From assembly GCA_947304405.1 (NCBI GenBank), contig CAMZBB010000008.1, positions 1 through 47,027 on the forward strand: a stretch of DNA of 47,027 nucleotides, written 5' to 3'. Of this stretch, positions 8,945 to 16,610 are shown one piece after another. The notes below the pieces were generated by a model, which made no database searches, was not told where the DNA came from, and worked only from the letters and a program-made list of their open reading frames with translations. Each line of letters opens with the position of its first letter. Position 1 is the stretch's first letter. This DNA is from an uncultured Clostridia bacterium (lineage in GTDB: Bacteria; Bacillota; Clostridia; Saccharofermentanales; Saccharofermentanaceae). Position numbers and translations under genes: made by a program.

Positions 8945-9874
8945 ATGATTTGCGATACGATATTGGATGCAGTAGGAAACACCCCGCTCATAAGGCTTCA
9001 CCGTATGGTAAAGCCCGGCTTTGCCGAAGTTCTCGTTAAGTTCGAGGGCCTGGAAGTCGGAGGGTCCATCAAGACGCGTACCGCGCTCCGCATGATCGAG
9101 CAGGCCGAAAAGGACGGTCTGATCAATAAGGACAGCATCATTGTCGAGCCTACGAGCGGCAATCAGGGTATAGGCCTTGCGCTTATCGGTGCTGTAAAGG
9201 GTTATAAGACGGTGATAATAATGCCGGATTCCGTCAGCGAGGAGAGAAGAAAGCTCGTAGAGCACTATGGCGCGACTGTAATCCTGACGCACGATGACGG
9301 AGATATCGGCAAGTCGATCCGCGACTGCATAGATATTGCTTACGACATGAGAGATAAGGATCCCAAGGTATATATTCCGCAGCAGTTTGAGAATACTGCA
9401 AATCTTGACGCCCAGTACTACTGGACTGCCAAGGAGATCATAGAAGAGAGCGGAAAGAAGATAGACGGCTTCGTTTCCGGAATCGGTACGGGCGGCACGA
9501 TAACGGGTATAGGCAGAGCGTTAAGGGAGGTCAATCCCGACGTGACCATTCTCGCCGTAGAACCTGAGCATGCTGCGATCCTTTCGGGCGGAAGCATCGG
9601 AACGCATGTACAGATGGGAATAGGCGACGGTCTTATCCCGCCGATCCTTGATACCAAGATATATGACGGGATCGAGATAATAACCGACGAAGAGGCTCTT
9701 CAGGCATCCAAAGACTTGGCGCTCAAAGAGGGCATACTCTGCGGCATTTCCAGCGGAACGAACGTTGCCGGAGCATTGAGATTGGCTGAGCGCCTTGGCG
9801 AAGGACACACCGTCGTTACGGTGCTTCCTGATACCGCAGAACGCTACTTTACAACGCCTTTGTTCAATAACTGA
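8945..9874 (+). CDS. cysK: Cysteine synthase (O-acetylserine sulfhydrylase family)
   Basis: 309 residues, the usual CysK length. It is a PLP enzyme that makes L-cysteine from O-acetylserine and sulfide. The ATG at 8945 has AGGAG 8 bases upstream; the TTG at 8924 would place this ribosome binding site inside the gene. Visible motifs are VGNTPLIRL, the PLP lysine Lys43 in GGSIKTRT, PTSGNQG, GIGTGGTITGIGR for the PLP phosphate, and GISSGTNVAG. Two motifs differ from textbook CysK: Lys43 is followed by Thr-Arg instead of Asp-Arg, and SGNTG reads SGNQG. These may mark a clade rather than another activity, but a relative such as a cystathionine beta-synthase-like or phosphoserine-using enzyme cannot be excluded. 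No serine acetyltransferase gene lies in the window. Confidence 0.85.
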   Translation: MICDTILDAVGNTPLIRLHRMVKPGFAEVLVKFEGLEVGGSIKTRTALRMIEQAEKDGLINKDSIIVEPTSGNQGIGLALIGAVKGYKTVIIMPDSVSEERRKLVEHYGATVILTHDDGDIGKSIRDCIDIAYDMRDKDPKVYIPQQFENTANLDAQYYWTAKEIIEESGKKIDGFVSGIGTGGTITGIGRALREVNPDVTILAVEPEHAAILSGGSIGTHVQMGIGDGLIPPILDTKIYDGIEIITDEEALQASKDLALKEGILCGISSGTNVAGALRLAERLGEGHTVVTVLPDTAERYFTTPLFNN

Positions 9875-9894
9875 ATCGTTATTCGCAAAAAATA

Positions 9895-9909
9895 TATCGA
9901 AATTCGATA
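9895..9909. repeat. 15-bp inverted repeat upstream of the DUF2975/YozG genes
   Basis: TATCGAA-A-TTCGATA is a perfect inverted repeat with a one-base centre, lying just upstream of a weak promoter-like pair (TTGCAA 9918-9923, TACTCT 9941-9946, 17-base spacer). It is a candidate operator, possibly for the YozG-like regulator encoded downstream; that link is inference. Confidence 0.4.
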
Positions 9910-9992
9910 AATTTCTCTTGCAATTCAATATTGGGAGTGATACTCTATGCTCATAAGAAGCTTCTTCCAATCCACAAAGGGAGGTTTATCAA

Positions 9993-10445
9993 ATGAAATA
10001 TCATAATGTAATCATCAGATGGTCCAAGATCGCCACATTGTTATTCATTGCGATGGTTCTGGTAGGGGACATTTTCGGAATAGCGATCACGCAGTATATC
10101 TGCTATTGCTGGGCCGAGGTCTTTGATCCTGCAAGACTCGCAGGCTTGGCCGTAGTTTTCTATCTCGGAACGGTCGGCACCTACGTTATACTTTTCAGTC
10201 TGTTCAAGCTCCTTTCAAATATGGGTAAGGATACCGTTTTCGACAGGAGTAACACGAAGCTCATGAACGTTATCGCTTACACCTTTGTGGCTGTCGCTAT
10301 AGACTGCATCGCCGGCGGCTTCATCTGGAGCGGATCGTTCATTCTTGCAATACTTGCTCTCTTCCTGGCTCTTGTGGTACAGAGCGTGCGCGTAGTCTTT
10401 GACAAGGCTATCACCATGAAGGAAGAACTTGATCTTACGATTTAA
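9993..10445 (+). CDS. DUF2975 family membrane protein
   Basis: 150 residues with four predicted membrane segments (about 10-32, 47-70, 93-113 and 115-137). The stretch GKDTVFDRSNTKLMNVIAY between segments 2 and 3 is typical of the DUF2975 family. GGGAGG lies 9 bases before the ATG. Proteins of this family usually sit next to a small YozG-type helix-turn-helix regulator, as here, 22 bases downstream. The function is unknown; a membrane partner of the regulator in a stress or envelope response is a reasonable guess from the arrangement. Confidence 0.75.
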   Translation: MKYHNVIIRWSKIATLLFIAMVLVGDIFGIAITQYICYCWAEVFDPARLAGLAVVFYLGTVGTYVILFSLFKLLSNMGKDTVFDRSNTKLMNVIAYTFVAVAIDCIAGGFIWSGSFILAILALFLALVVQSVRVVFDKAITMKEELDLTI

Positions 10446-10467
10446 CGGGAAAAGGAGGGAGACTGAC

Positions 10468-10671
10468 ATGATCATAGTAAATATCGACGTCATGATGGCA
10501 AAGCGCAAGATCTCCTCCGGCGATCTCGCACAGAAGATTGGCATAACCCCCGCGAACCTTTCGATCCTTAAGAACCAGAAGGCTAAAGCGGTAAGGTTCT
10601 CAACATTAAACGACATATGCAAGGCGCTGGACTGCCAGCCCGGTGACATACTCGAATACAAAGAGGATTAA
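10468..10671 (+). CDS. YozG-like XRE/Cro family helix-turn-helix regulator
   Basis: 67 residues. The ATG at 10468 is preceded by AAAGGAGGG with good spacing, whereas the longer frame from 10429 has no ribosome binding site and overlaps the upstream gene. MIIVNIDVMMAKRKISSGDL then a helix-turn-helix (LAQKIGITPANLSILKNQKA) and FSTLNDICKALDCQPGDIL match the small YozG-type DNA-binding proteins. It probably regulates its own operon together with the DUF2975 protein. Six bases separate its stop codon from the next membrane-protein gene. Confidence 0.85.
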   Translation: MIIVNIDVMMAKRKISSGDLAQKIGITPANLSILKNQKAKAVRFSTLNDICKALDCQPGDILEYKED

Positions 10672-10676
10672 TTCAA

Positions 10677-11966
10677 ATGGACAATACGATCAAATTCCGC
10701 AGGGCGGGCATCTTGCTCGCCTATCCTATGGCATACGCTTATGTAAGGATACTGTTAACCGGATTTTTCACGGAATGGGGTTCCGCAATTGCTCTTACGG
10801 CGTTGTCGGTCATATTCATTATCGTTAATGAAATCGTAAGACGCGGCAGAAGGCCGTTCGAACGAAGATTCAAAGGTGAGACGGTCTTCTGGTACGTAAT
10901 GATGGTGCTGGCAGCTTTTACCGCGCCGTTTGGAGCCAATGTTGCCTTATCGGTATTCGCAATGCATCTTTGCGCAGTCTATTCGGTGTTGGTATCAAAC
11001 GATCTGCTTCTGGGAGGCAAGACGGGAGGCTTCATTCCTGCTGACCTGATCCACGGATTCTATGTTAAGTCATTCGCAGGCTTCCCGAACTTCATTACCG
11101 ACTGGTCCTCATTCGGCAGGAACGGCAATGTCAGTCAGAAGAAGCAAAGAAACGCTGCGGTCATACTGCTGGCTATAGGTTTCGTTGTGATAATGTTCGT
11201 GTTCTTTGCCATTGCGCTGAGCTTCATAGCGCGTATCGACAATGACATTGCAAAGGCCTTTGAAGACTGCCTGGCGGGATTTTTCGAATACCTGGATAAT
11301 ATAAACTTCGGAACCATCTTCTTAAGACTATTCTTGGCAGCCCCGGTCTGCTTCTATCTCTACGGACTTATGTCCAGAAGCGCCAAGTCTGACGGCGTGC
11401 GCGAAAAACGTATCGGCGGCAACATTTCCACGGGCCTTGAGAAGGGCAGAAAAGTTCCGCTTATCATCACATGCATATGTGCAGCATTCTTCGTAATGCT
11501 CTATATACTTTTCTTTGCCAAGAGAACTGCTTATTTTCTCGGCGGATTCACGGGTAATGTCCCGGACGGCCAGCTGGTATCTTATTTTGCCAGAGACGGA
11601 TTTTTTGAACTCGTTGGCATTATGGCAGTGAATATGTGCGTATATCTGACGATATATCTTTTCGAGAAGAGAAATTCCAACGGCAGAACATCAGTGCCCG
11701 GAAGGATCCTTGTGACGCTTCTCATGATCGAAAGCATCGTCTTTGCGGTGATCGCGATGAGCAAGCTCTGGCTTTATTTCAGCATCTTCGGCTATACACC
11801 CAAGAGGATGCTTGCAATGTGGGGAACGCTTGCCCTTGGCTGCGCCGCGCTCCTGTCGATCTTTACCGTAAACCGCGGGAAATCACATTTCAGAGCGGGA
11901 GTTTTCTTTACGGCTGCATCCTATATTGCGGTGTGCATCCTGTCATGGGTATTGTCTTCAATGTAA
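10677..11966 (+). CDS. Polytopic membrane protein, DUF4153/DUF4173-like
   Basis: 429 residues with roughly ten hydrophobic segments spread over the whole length. The C-terminal pattern (VIAMSKLWLYFSIFGYTPKR followed by another helix) resembles the DUF4153/DUF4173 membrane families, where a similar RLxLYxxxYGLT motif occurs. The ATG lies 6 bases after the regulator gene and a GAGG sits about ten bases upstream, so the three genes 9993-11966 look like one operon. No catalytic motif is recognised and the function is unknown. Confidence 0.65.
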   Translation: MDNTIKFRRAGILLAYPMAYAYVRILLTGFFTEWGSAIALTALSVIFIIVNEIVRRGRRPFERRFKGETVFWYVMMVLAAFTAPFGANVALSVFAMHLCAVYSVLVSNDLLLGGKTGGFIPADLIHGFYVKSFAGFPNFITDWSSFGRNGNVSQKKQRNAAVILLAIGFVVIMFVFFAIALSFIARIDNDIAKAFEDCLAGFFEYLDNINFGTIFLRLFLAAPVCFYLYGLMSRSAKSDGVREKRIGGNISTGLEKGRKVPLIITCICAAFFVMLYILFFAKRTAYFLGGFTGNVPDGQLVSYFARDGFFELVGIMAVNMCVYLTIYLFEKRNSNGRTSVPGRILVTLLMIESIVFAVIAMSKLWLYFSIFGYTPKRMLAMWGTLALGCAALLSIFTVNRGKSHFRAGVFFTAASYIAVCILSWVLSSM

Positions 11967-12056
11967 TGCGCTAAAGAAAAATATAGTAAAAATCTTTAAT
12001 GTTTGATAATATGTTCTCGAACTTTACCTATCCAATGGAATAAGGAGGAGAACGTT

Positions 12057-13037
12057 ATGGCACAGGTAAAATGTCCGGATTGCGGAAAGGTTGGTAATTC
12101 GGATGAAGGTTTCTGCATGTTTTGCGGATACAATTTTGACGGAAGCGAGGCCCCGGCAACAACGTTTGCGCCGTCTTATAATCCCGTAATAGGTGCAAGG
12201 AAAGTTGATCCGGAGCCGGTTGCCGCGCAGCCTGAAGTAGCGGAGCCCGAAGAAACAAGGCCCGTTGAGACACAGTCTGCGGCAACATCGACGCCTTTTG
12301 CAAAGTCGCCTTTTGCACAGAACACTGATACTCAGACGGGATTTGACGATAATTCTTTTGAAGACTCTATATCAGATGAACCTGCTGGTTCTAACGGCAG
12401 TCCCGTTATCCGTTTTGACGGAAACAGCATGGATTATTCGGTTCCGATGATGTCTTCTTCCAGCAGCAGCGGCGAGCTGATGTTCGGAATCGGCTTTTCA
12501 AGGATCCTTGCAATTTTCTTTGCGCTTATGGTACTCATCTCGATGGCGCTTCCGTTTGTATCGGTGACAGTGGCTATTCCTAAGAGTCTGGTCAAATCGA
12601 GTGACCAGATTACGAGGATGATGAACAGCGCAGACCAGAATGATCTCAAATTCTCGGAAGACTCAGTGAATTACAATTTCTCCAGGTCGATCAGCCTGCT
12701 CACACTGTTAAGAGGATATAACCGTTGGGTTATATTGATGATGGCTGCCTGCATTGCCGGAATCATATTCGCTATCAGGGGCAAGCCTGCAATTTATCTG
12801 GCGTGCGGCTTAGGTGGTGCGGTTTTGGCAGTCCTTAACTACATCACGTATACATCGTCTTATGAAATCGTTTCCAAAAACAGCTATGTTGCCCAGGCTA
12901 TTAAGCTTCTTGAAAAGCAGGGTATAGTCCTTCAGTTCTCGCAGGGAGCGGGAGCAATAATGCTCCTTATCGGTGCTGTCGGAATGATCGTTGCCGCAGT
13001 TATCTTCGTTCGCAACCACGAGGCATACGACGACTGA
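12057..13037 (+). CDS. Zinc-ribbon membrane protein of unknown function
   Basis: 326 residues. The ATG at 12057 follows AAGGAGGAG at ideal spacing; the frame is open back to a TTG at 12003, but those codons lie upstream of the ribosome binding site. Residues 6-23 hold a zinc ribbon with Cys6, Cys9, Cys20 and Cys23 (CPDCGK and CMFCGYNF). A Pro/Glu/Thr/Ser-rich, probably disordered region runs to about 140. Four membrane segments follow near 147-170, 226-245, 248-265 and 298-320, with an external loop of about 55 residues between the first two. Such proteins are common in Clostridia and usually annotated only as zinc-ribbon domain proteins. No function can be assigned. Confidence 0.75.
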   Translation: MAQVKCPDCGKVGNSDEGFCMFCGYNFDGSEAPATTFAPSYNPVIGARKVDPEPVAAQPEVAEPEETRPVETQSAATSTPFAKSPFAQNTDTQTGFDDNSFEDSISDEPAGSNGSPVIRFDGNSMDYSVPMMSSSSSSGELMFGIGFSRILAIFFALMVLISMALPFVSVTVAIPKSLVKSSDQITRMMNSADQNDLKFSEDSVNYNFSRSISLLTLLRGYNRWVILMMAACIAGIIFAIRGKPAIYLACGLGGAVLAVLNYITYTSSYEIVSKNSYVAQAIKLLEKQGIVLQFSQGAGAIMLLIGAVGMIVAAVIFVRNHEAYDD

Positions 13038-13070
13038 TTCCTGAATCGCAGCCGGGTATCTTTGACTCCT

Positions 13071-13098
13071 TTGCGATTATCGGTAAAATCGATATAAT
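13071..13098 (+). promoter_or_regulatory. Promoter of the glycosyltransferase gene, possibly leaderless
   Basis: TTGCGA (13071-13076), a 16-base spacer and a perfect TATAAT (13093-13098). Only nine bases separate the -10 box from the ATG at 13108, so the mRNA would begin at or within three bases of the start codon. Confidence 0.55.
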
Positions 13099-13107
13099 GT
13101 TAGGGTT

Positions 13108-14130
13108 ATGAAGATACTGTCCGTCTCGATTCCATGCTATAATTCCGCGTCTTATATGGAGACGTGCATTAAATCCTTGCTTCCGGGCGGGGACGATATT
13201 GAGATCCTCATTGTTGATGACGGTTCTACTAAGGACAACACTTTTGAGATCGCCCAACAATATGAGAAGCAATATCCCGGCATAGTCCGTGCCATCCATC
13301 AGGAGAACGCGGGTCACGGCGGCGCGGTCAACACGGGTATCAGGGAAGCGACCGGAGTCTTTTTCAAGAATATCGACTCTGACGACTGGGCTGATACTGA
13401 TGTACTCCTTAAGATCATCGGGATCCTTAAAGATCTTGAGCAGAAGGGTACCCGGGTCGACCTCTTCCTCGCGAATTATGTTTTCGACAGGGAAGACTCG
13501 GACAAGAAGACTGTCATGAAGTTCAAGGGGGCATTTCCAAAGGGCCGTCCGTTCACATGGGACGAAGTAGGCCATATGGGGCAGTCCCAGTTCATAATGA
13601 TGCATACGATCATATACAGGAGGGAGGTCCTGATAAACAGCAGGACCGAACTTCCCAAGCATGCATATTATGTTGACAACATCTATGCTTTCCAGCCGCT
13701 TCCGTTTACGACGACGATCTATTATCTGGACGAGGCGCTCTACCATTACCGTATAGGACGTTCCGACCAGTCGGTCAACGTTTCCGTGCAGCTTAAGAAC
13801 ATCGATCAGCAGATAATGGTCGATAAGATGATAACGGACATCTATGTCAACAGACCGAAAAACCTTTCCAAGCGACTGGAAAAGTATCTCATCGCTTTCG
13901 TTAAGCTGATGTACTGTGCAACGAGCGCGATATTGCTTGTCGGGGGCACCCCCGAGCATCTTGCAAAGAAGGAAGAACTTTGGAATTATCTAAGAGAGTC
14001 TGATCCTGTAGCATATAAAAAGGTCAGACACAGTTTTATGGGCGGATGGATGAATATCCCGACGGCTCTGGGAAGAAAGATCTCTGTTGCAGGCTATAAG
14101 CTGTCCCAGAAGATATTCTCTTTCAACTGA
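13108..14130 (+). CDS. Family 2 glycosyltransferase
   Basis: 340 residues with a GT-A fold at the N-terminus: VSIPCYNSASYMETCI, the nucleotide-binding VDDGST, ENAGHGGAVNTGI, and DSDDW as the metal-binding DxD-type motif near residue 92. The rest has no obvious membrane helix, so the enzyme is probably cytoplasmic or membrane-associated. The family N-terminus begins exactly at this ATG, yet no ribosome binding site at normal distance is seen. The next gene, 15 bases downstream, encodes a YbhN/MprF-type membrane protein. That pairing is common in Gram-positive glycolipid or surface glycan synthesis, so this enzyme may glycosylate a lipid carrier or diacylglycerol. Donor and acceptor cannot be read from the sequence. 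Confidence 0.85.
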   Translation: MKILSVSIPCYNSASYMETCIKSLLPGGDDIEILIVDDGSTKDNTFEIAQQYEKQYPGIVRAIHQENAGHGGAVNTGIREATGVFFKNIDSDDWADTDVLLKIIGILKDLEQKGTRVDLFLANYVFDREDSDKKTVMKFKGAFPKGRPFTWDEVGHMGQSQFIMMHTIIYRREVLINSRTELPKHAYYVDNIYAFQPLPFTTTIYYLDEALYHYRIGRSDQSVNVSVQLKNIDQQIMVDKMITDIYVNRPKNLSKRLEKYLIAFVKLMYCATSAILLVGGTPEHLAKKEELWNYLRESDPVAYKKVRHSFMGGWMNIPTALGRKISVAGYKLSQKIFSFN

Positions 14131-14145
14131 CGGCGGAAAGGATTT

Positions 14146-15261
14146 ATGGGCAAGTGTAAGGCTATTGGAAAATATATACTGAATTTCCTGATCATATTGG
14201 CGATCGGGGCTCTTGCTATCTATCTTACCGTCGGCAAAGAGTTCGGAAGCGTTTTGGAAGCCGTCAGATCTGCAAAACTTCAGTTTCTTGCGATCATGCT
14301 GGGCGTGATGGCGCTCTATTATCTGATCGATTCTTTTATCCTCTATCTCATATGTAAGGCGAGAGGATACAGACTCAAGCTCAAACAGACATTCGTCACC
14401 AATATGACCGGTGTTCTTTTCAGCGACCTGACGCCTTCTGCTACCGGCGGACAGTTTGCGCAGGTATATGTTTTCCATAATCAGGGAATTCATGTCGGAC
14501 AGGCTTCGGGTATCCTCACGATCGTTTTCATCACATACCAGATCGTAATTATCTCTTACGCTACCATCGCGATGCTGATCAACGCGTCCGTTATCTTCCA
14601 GAATCGTCAGAGTATCTGGATTGCCGTGATCGGATTCGTTGTAAACATTGTTATCACCGGAGGTTTTTTCCTTGTCACCAAGTCTGCCAAGGCACACGAT
14701 TTCTTCGTCGTAAAGTTCATCGGCTTCCTTTCTAAGATAAAGCTCGTAAAGAATTACGAGAAAACATCTGCCGAAGTGCGCGAGGCTTTCAGGGAATTCA
14801 GGGATGAGTCGGCGCAGCTGTTTTCACAGAAGAAGCTTTTCCTCGAGGTTTGTCTTTGCCATGTGGTCAAACTGACGTTTTTCTACACGCTGCCGTTCTT
14901 CGCAGCCATGTCTTTGGGAGCACCGCTTTCCGTATCCGAACTTCCGAAATACATCTCACTTGCTGCGGCAATAAGCCTTTTCAACACGTTCATGCCCCTG
15001 CCGGGAGCATCGGGCGGCAGCGAGGCAAGTTTTGTCATGCTCTTCGGGTTCCTCGGCAAAACGATCGTTTCAACTGCAATGATAATCTGGAGAGTCTTCA
15101 CGTTCTACCTGGGACTTCTCCTGAGCCTTATTACCGTTGCTTTTGCCAAAGAAACAAAAGGCGGCATTATGAAAGCCGCCTCCGGTAAGGATCAGGAAAT
15201 AGAGCAGGAATTGGAGCAGGAGACCGAGGAGGTCAATCCTCAGGCGGGATCGGCAGAGTAG
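14146..15261 (+). CDS. YbhN/MprF-type integral membrane protein (lysylphosphatidylglycerol synthase TM family, UPF0104)
   Basis: 371 residues with seven or eight membrane segments. Two family signatures are visible: LTPSATGGQ near residue 104 and PLPGASGGSEASF near 286. Related domains form the flippase half of MprF or occur as stand-alone UPF0104 proteins next to glycosyltransferases. There is no aminoacyl-transferase domain, so this is not a full MprF. The last 30 residues form an acidic Glu/Gln-rich cytoplasmic tail. With the preceding glycosyltransferase it probably makes and moves a glycolipid. Its 3' end overlaps the convergent larA-like gene by 29 bases, with no terminator visible between the two. 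Confidence 0.8.
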   Translation: MGKCKAIGKYILNFLIILAIGALAIYLTVGKEFGSVLEAVRSAKLQFLAIMLGVMALYYLIDSFILYLICKARGYRLKLKQTFVTNMTGVLFSDLTPSATGGQFAQVYVFHNQGIHVGQASGILTIVFITYQIVIISYATIAMLINASVIFQNRQSIWIAVIGFVVNIVITGGFFLVTKSAKAHDFFVVKFIGFLSKIKLVKNYEKTSAEVREAFREFRDESAQLFSQKKLFLEVCLCHVVKLTFFYTLPFFAAMSLGAPLSVSELPKYISLAAAISLFNTFMPLPGASGGSEASFVMLFGFLGKTIVSTAMIIWRVFTFYLGLLLSLITVAFAKETKGGIMKAASGKDQEIEQELEQETEEVNPQAGSAE

Positions 15262-16486
15262 CGCCGCCGAACGGCATGCAGATTACCGAGCAGTCTTCTC
15301 CGTATCTTGCATAAGCCTCATCGAAAGCCTCCTGAGCCGAATGCATCGGTTCAAGGAATATGCTCCTTACGAAATCGTCATCCATTTCAGATATAAGCAC
15401 GATCTTTGCGTGCTTTAACACCATTGCGATGGCAGCAGCTTTGTGTCCGCCAAGCTGGAAATCCTTGCTGACTCTTTCGATAAGTTCATCCGGTGTGTTT
15501 GCAGTGGTGAGCCATTCTTCAAACTTGGCACTGCCCAATCCCTCGTTGCATGCGCCGATGACGATGATCGTGCCGCCGTCTCTGACTGCATACTTGGAAT
15601 TGTCCAAAGCCTTCTGTGTCTGGTAAAGGTTAGCGTCCTTGGGAGCGCCTCCCTGTGAGACGATAACGATGTCGGCTCTTCTCTTGAGAGGTTTTCTGTA
15701 CATCCTGTCGAGATATCTGCAGCCTGCCCTGTGAGCCTCTGTAATGTCACCGGCAACGCAGTAAACTATATGCTTATGCTCGTCAAGGACGGGGTTTACG
15801 ATAAAGCTTATATGGCAGAACGTTTCAGATTCTTCTATGTCAGCTCTGATGGGATTGCCGTTAAGGTTGCCTGCGCAGGCTTTCTCGTCGACCATCATGG
15901 AATGGTTCGCCTGGATCGCGGAGGGGGTGGAGACACCCGGCATGAGCGCTTTTGCTCCGCCTGAATAACCAGCGAAATAGTGGAATTCGATGTTGCCTAC
16001 GCCGATCCTGAAATCCGCTTCGGCGACGGACCTCGTAATATCTACGGGAGTTCCCCTTGAAGTTGTTCCCATGTGGATGCAGTCATTCGGATCGCTGTCG
16101 ACGCATTCCACTTCGCTGTAGACACGCTCTCCGACCAGTTTTTTCTTCTCTTCTTCGGTGTGGCAGCGGTGTGAACCGAGCGCGAAAACGACTTTTATGT
16201 CCTTGGGGTCGCAGCCGCCTTCGTAGAGCTCGTCAAGGATGGAGGGGATGACGTCAAAACTGGGAAGAGGCCTTGAAATATCGCTCGTTATGATCGCGAT
16301 CTTCTGGCCCGGCTTTGCGAGGTCTTTTAGACGGGGAGAGCCGATCGGATTCAAAAGCGCATATTTGACGGCATCAGGGCCGCGTCTTTCGTGCTCTATG
16401 TCGGTTGCCAAAAGTATGTCATCAAGGTTTTTATCCGGAATATCTACGATCTGAGTCGATTTGCCGTAACCGAATTCAACTTTCAT
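15233..16486 (-). CDS. larA: LarA-type nickel-pincer lactate racemase homologue
   Basis: 417 residues from the ATG at 16486, which has GGAGGG 7 bases upstream; the TTG at 16492 is too close to that site. Family residues are in place: His106 in LGSHRCH, His169 in GNIEFHYFAGYSGG, Lys179 in GGAKALMPG for covalent attachment of the nickel-pincer cofactor, and His195 in QANHSMM, matching the positions known from Lactobacillus LarA. The enzyme would racemise lactate or another 2-hydroxy acid. The cofactor needs LarB, LarC and LarE, none of which is encoded here. Many LarA homologues act on other hydroxy acids, so substrate is open. It is divergent from the ymdB operon. Confidence 0.85.
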   Translation of the reverse strand: MKVEFGYGKSTQIVDIPDKNLDDILLATDIEHERRGPDAVKYALLNPIGSPRLKDLAKPGQKIAIITSDISRPLPSFDVIPSILDELYEGGCDPKDIKVVFALGSHRCHTEEEKKKLVGERVYSEVECVDSDPNDCIHMGTTSRGTPVDITRSVAEADFRIGVGNIEFHYFAGYSGGAKALMPGVSTPSAIQANHSMMVDEKACAGNLNGNPIRADIEESETFCHISFIVNPVLDEHKHIVYCVAGDITEAHRAGCRYLDRMYRKPLKRRADIVIVSQGGAPKDANLYQTQKALDNSKYAVRDGGTIIVIGACNEGLGSAKFEEWLTTANTPDELIERVSKDFQLGGHKAAAIAMVLKHAKIVLISEMDDDFVRSIFLEPMHSAQEAFDEAYARYGEDCSVICMPFGGATLPIPPED

Positions 16487-16514
16487 TTTCAAACCCTCCG
16501 TTTCTGGTGAGGAT

Positions 16515-16523
16515 ATTATAGCA
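16515..16523 (-). promoter_or_regulatory. Extended -10 promoter of larA
   Basis: On the minus strand the sequence reads TGCTATAAT, a TGN extension plus a perfect -10 box, with the -10 at 16520-16515. Transcription would start near 16508, about 22 bases before the ATG at 16486. No good -35 hexamer is seen, as is usual with an extended -10. Confidence 0.55.
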
Positions 16524-16525
16524 AA

Positions 16526-16538
16526 ATGCCTGCGGCAT
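16526..16538. repeat. 13-bp inverted repeat between divergent promoters
   Basis: ATGCC-TGC-GGCAT lies just upstream of the larA -10 box and about ten bases from the ymdB -35 box. It could be an operator for either unit, but the arms are only 5 bp and chance is possible. Confidence 0.3.
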
Positions 16539-16548
16539 ATAGGTCGTT

Positions 16549-16576
16549 TTGTTTTTTAAATATTTTTTAGTATAAT
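16549..16576 (+). promoter_or_regulatory. Promoter of the ymdB-recO operon
   Basis: TTGTTT (16549-16554), a 16-base spacer and a perfect TATAAT (16571-16576). The start would be near 16583, giving a leader of about 28 bases to the GTG at 16611. Confidence 0.6.
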
Positions 16577-16610
16577 TTTATATTGAAATTTGATGGCAAG
16601 GAGAGTTTTT

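Noticed and set aside
9895-9909. Palindrome considered as terminator of cysK
   Set aside because: A one-base centre cannot form a hairpin loop and no T run follows; an operator is more likely.
9947-10006. Possible 19-codon leader peptide before the DUF2975 gene
   Set aside because: It has no ribosome binding site, overlaps the next start codon and shows no attenuator-like repeats.
13000-13959. 319-codon minus-strand frame opposite the glycosyltransferase gene
   Set aside because: It shows no recognisable motif and lies over a gene with clear family motifs; it is a shadow frame.
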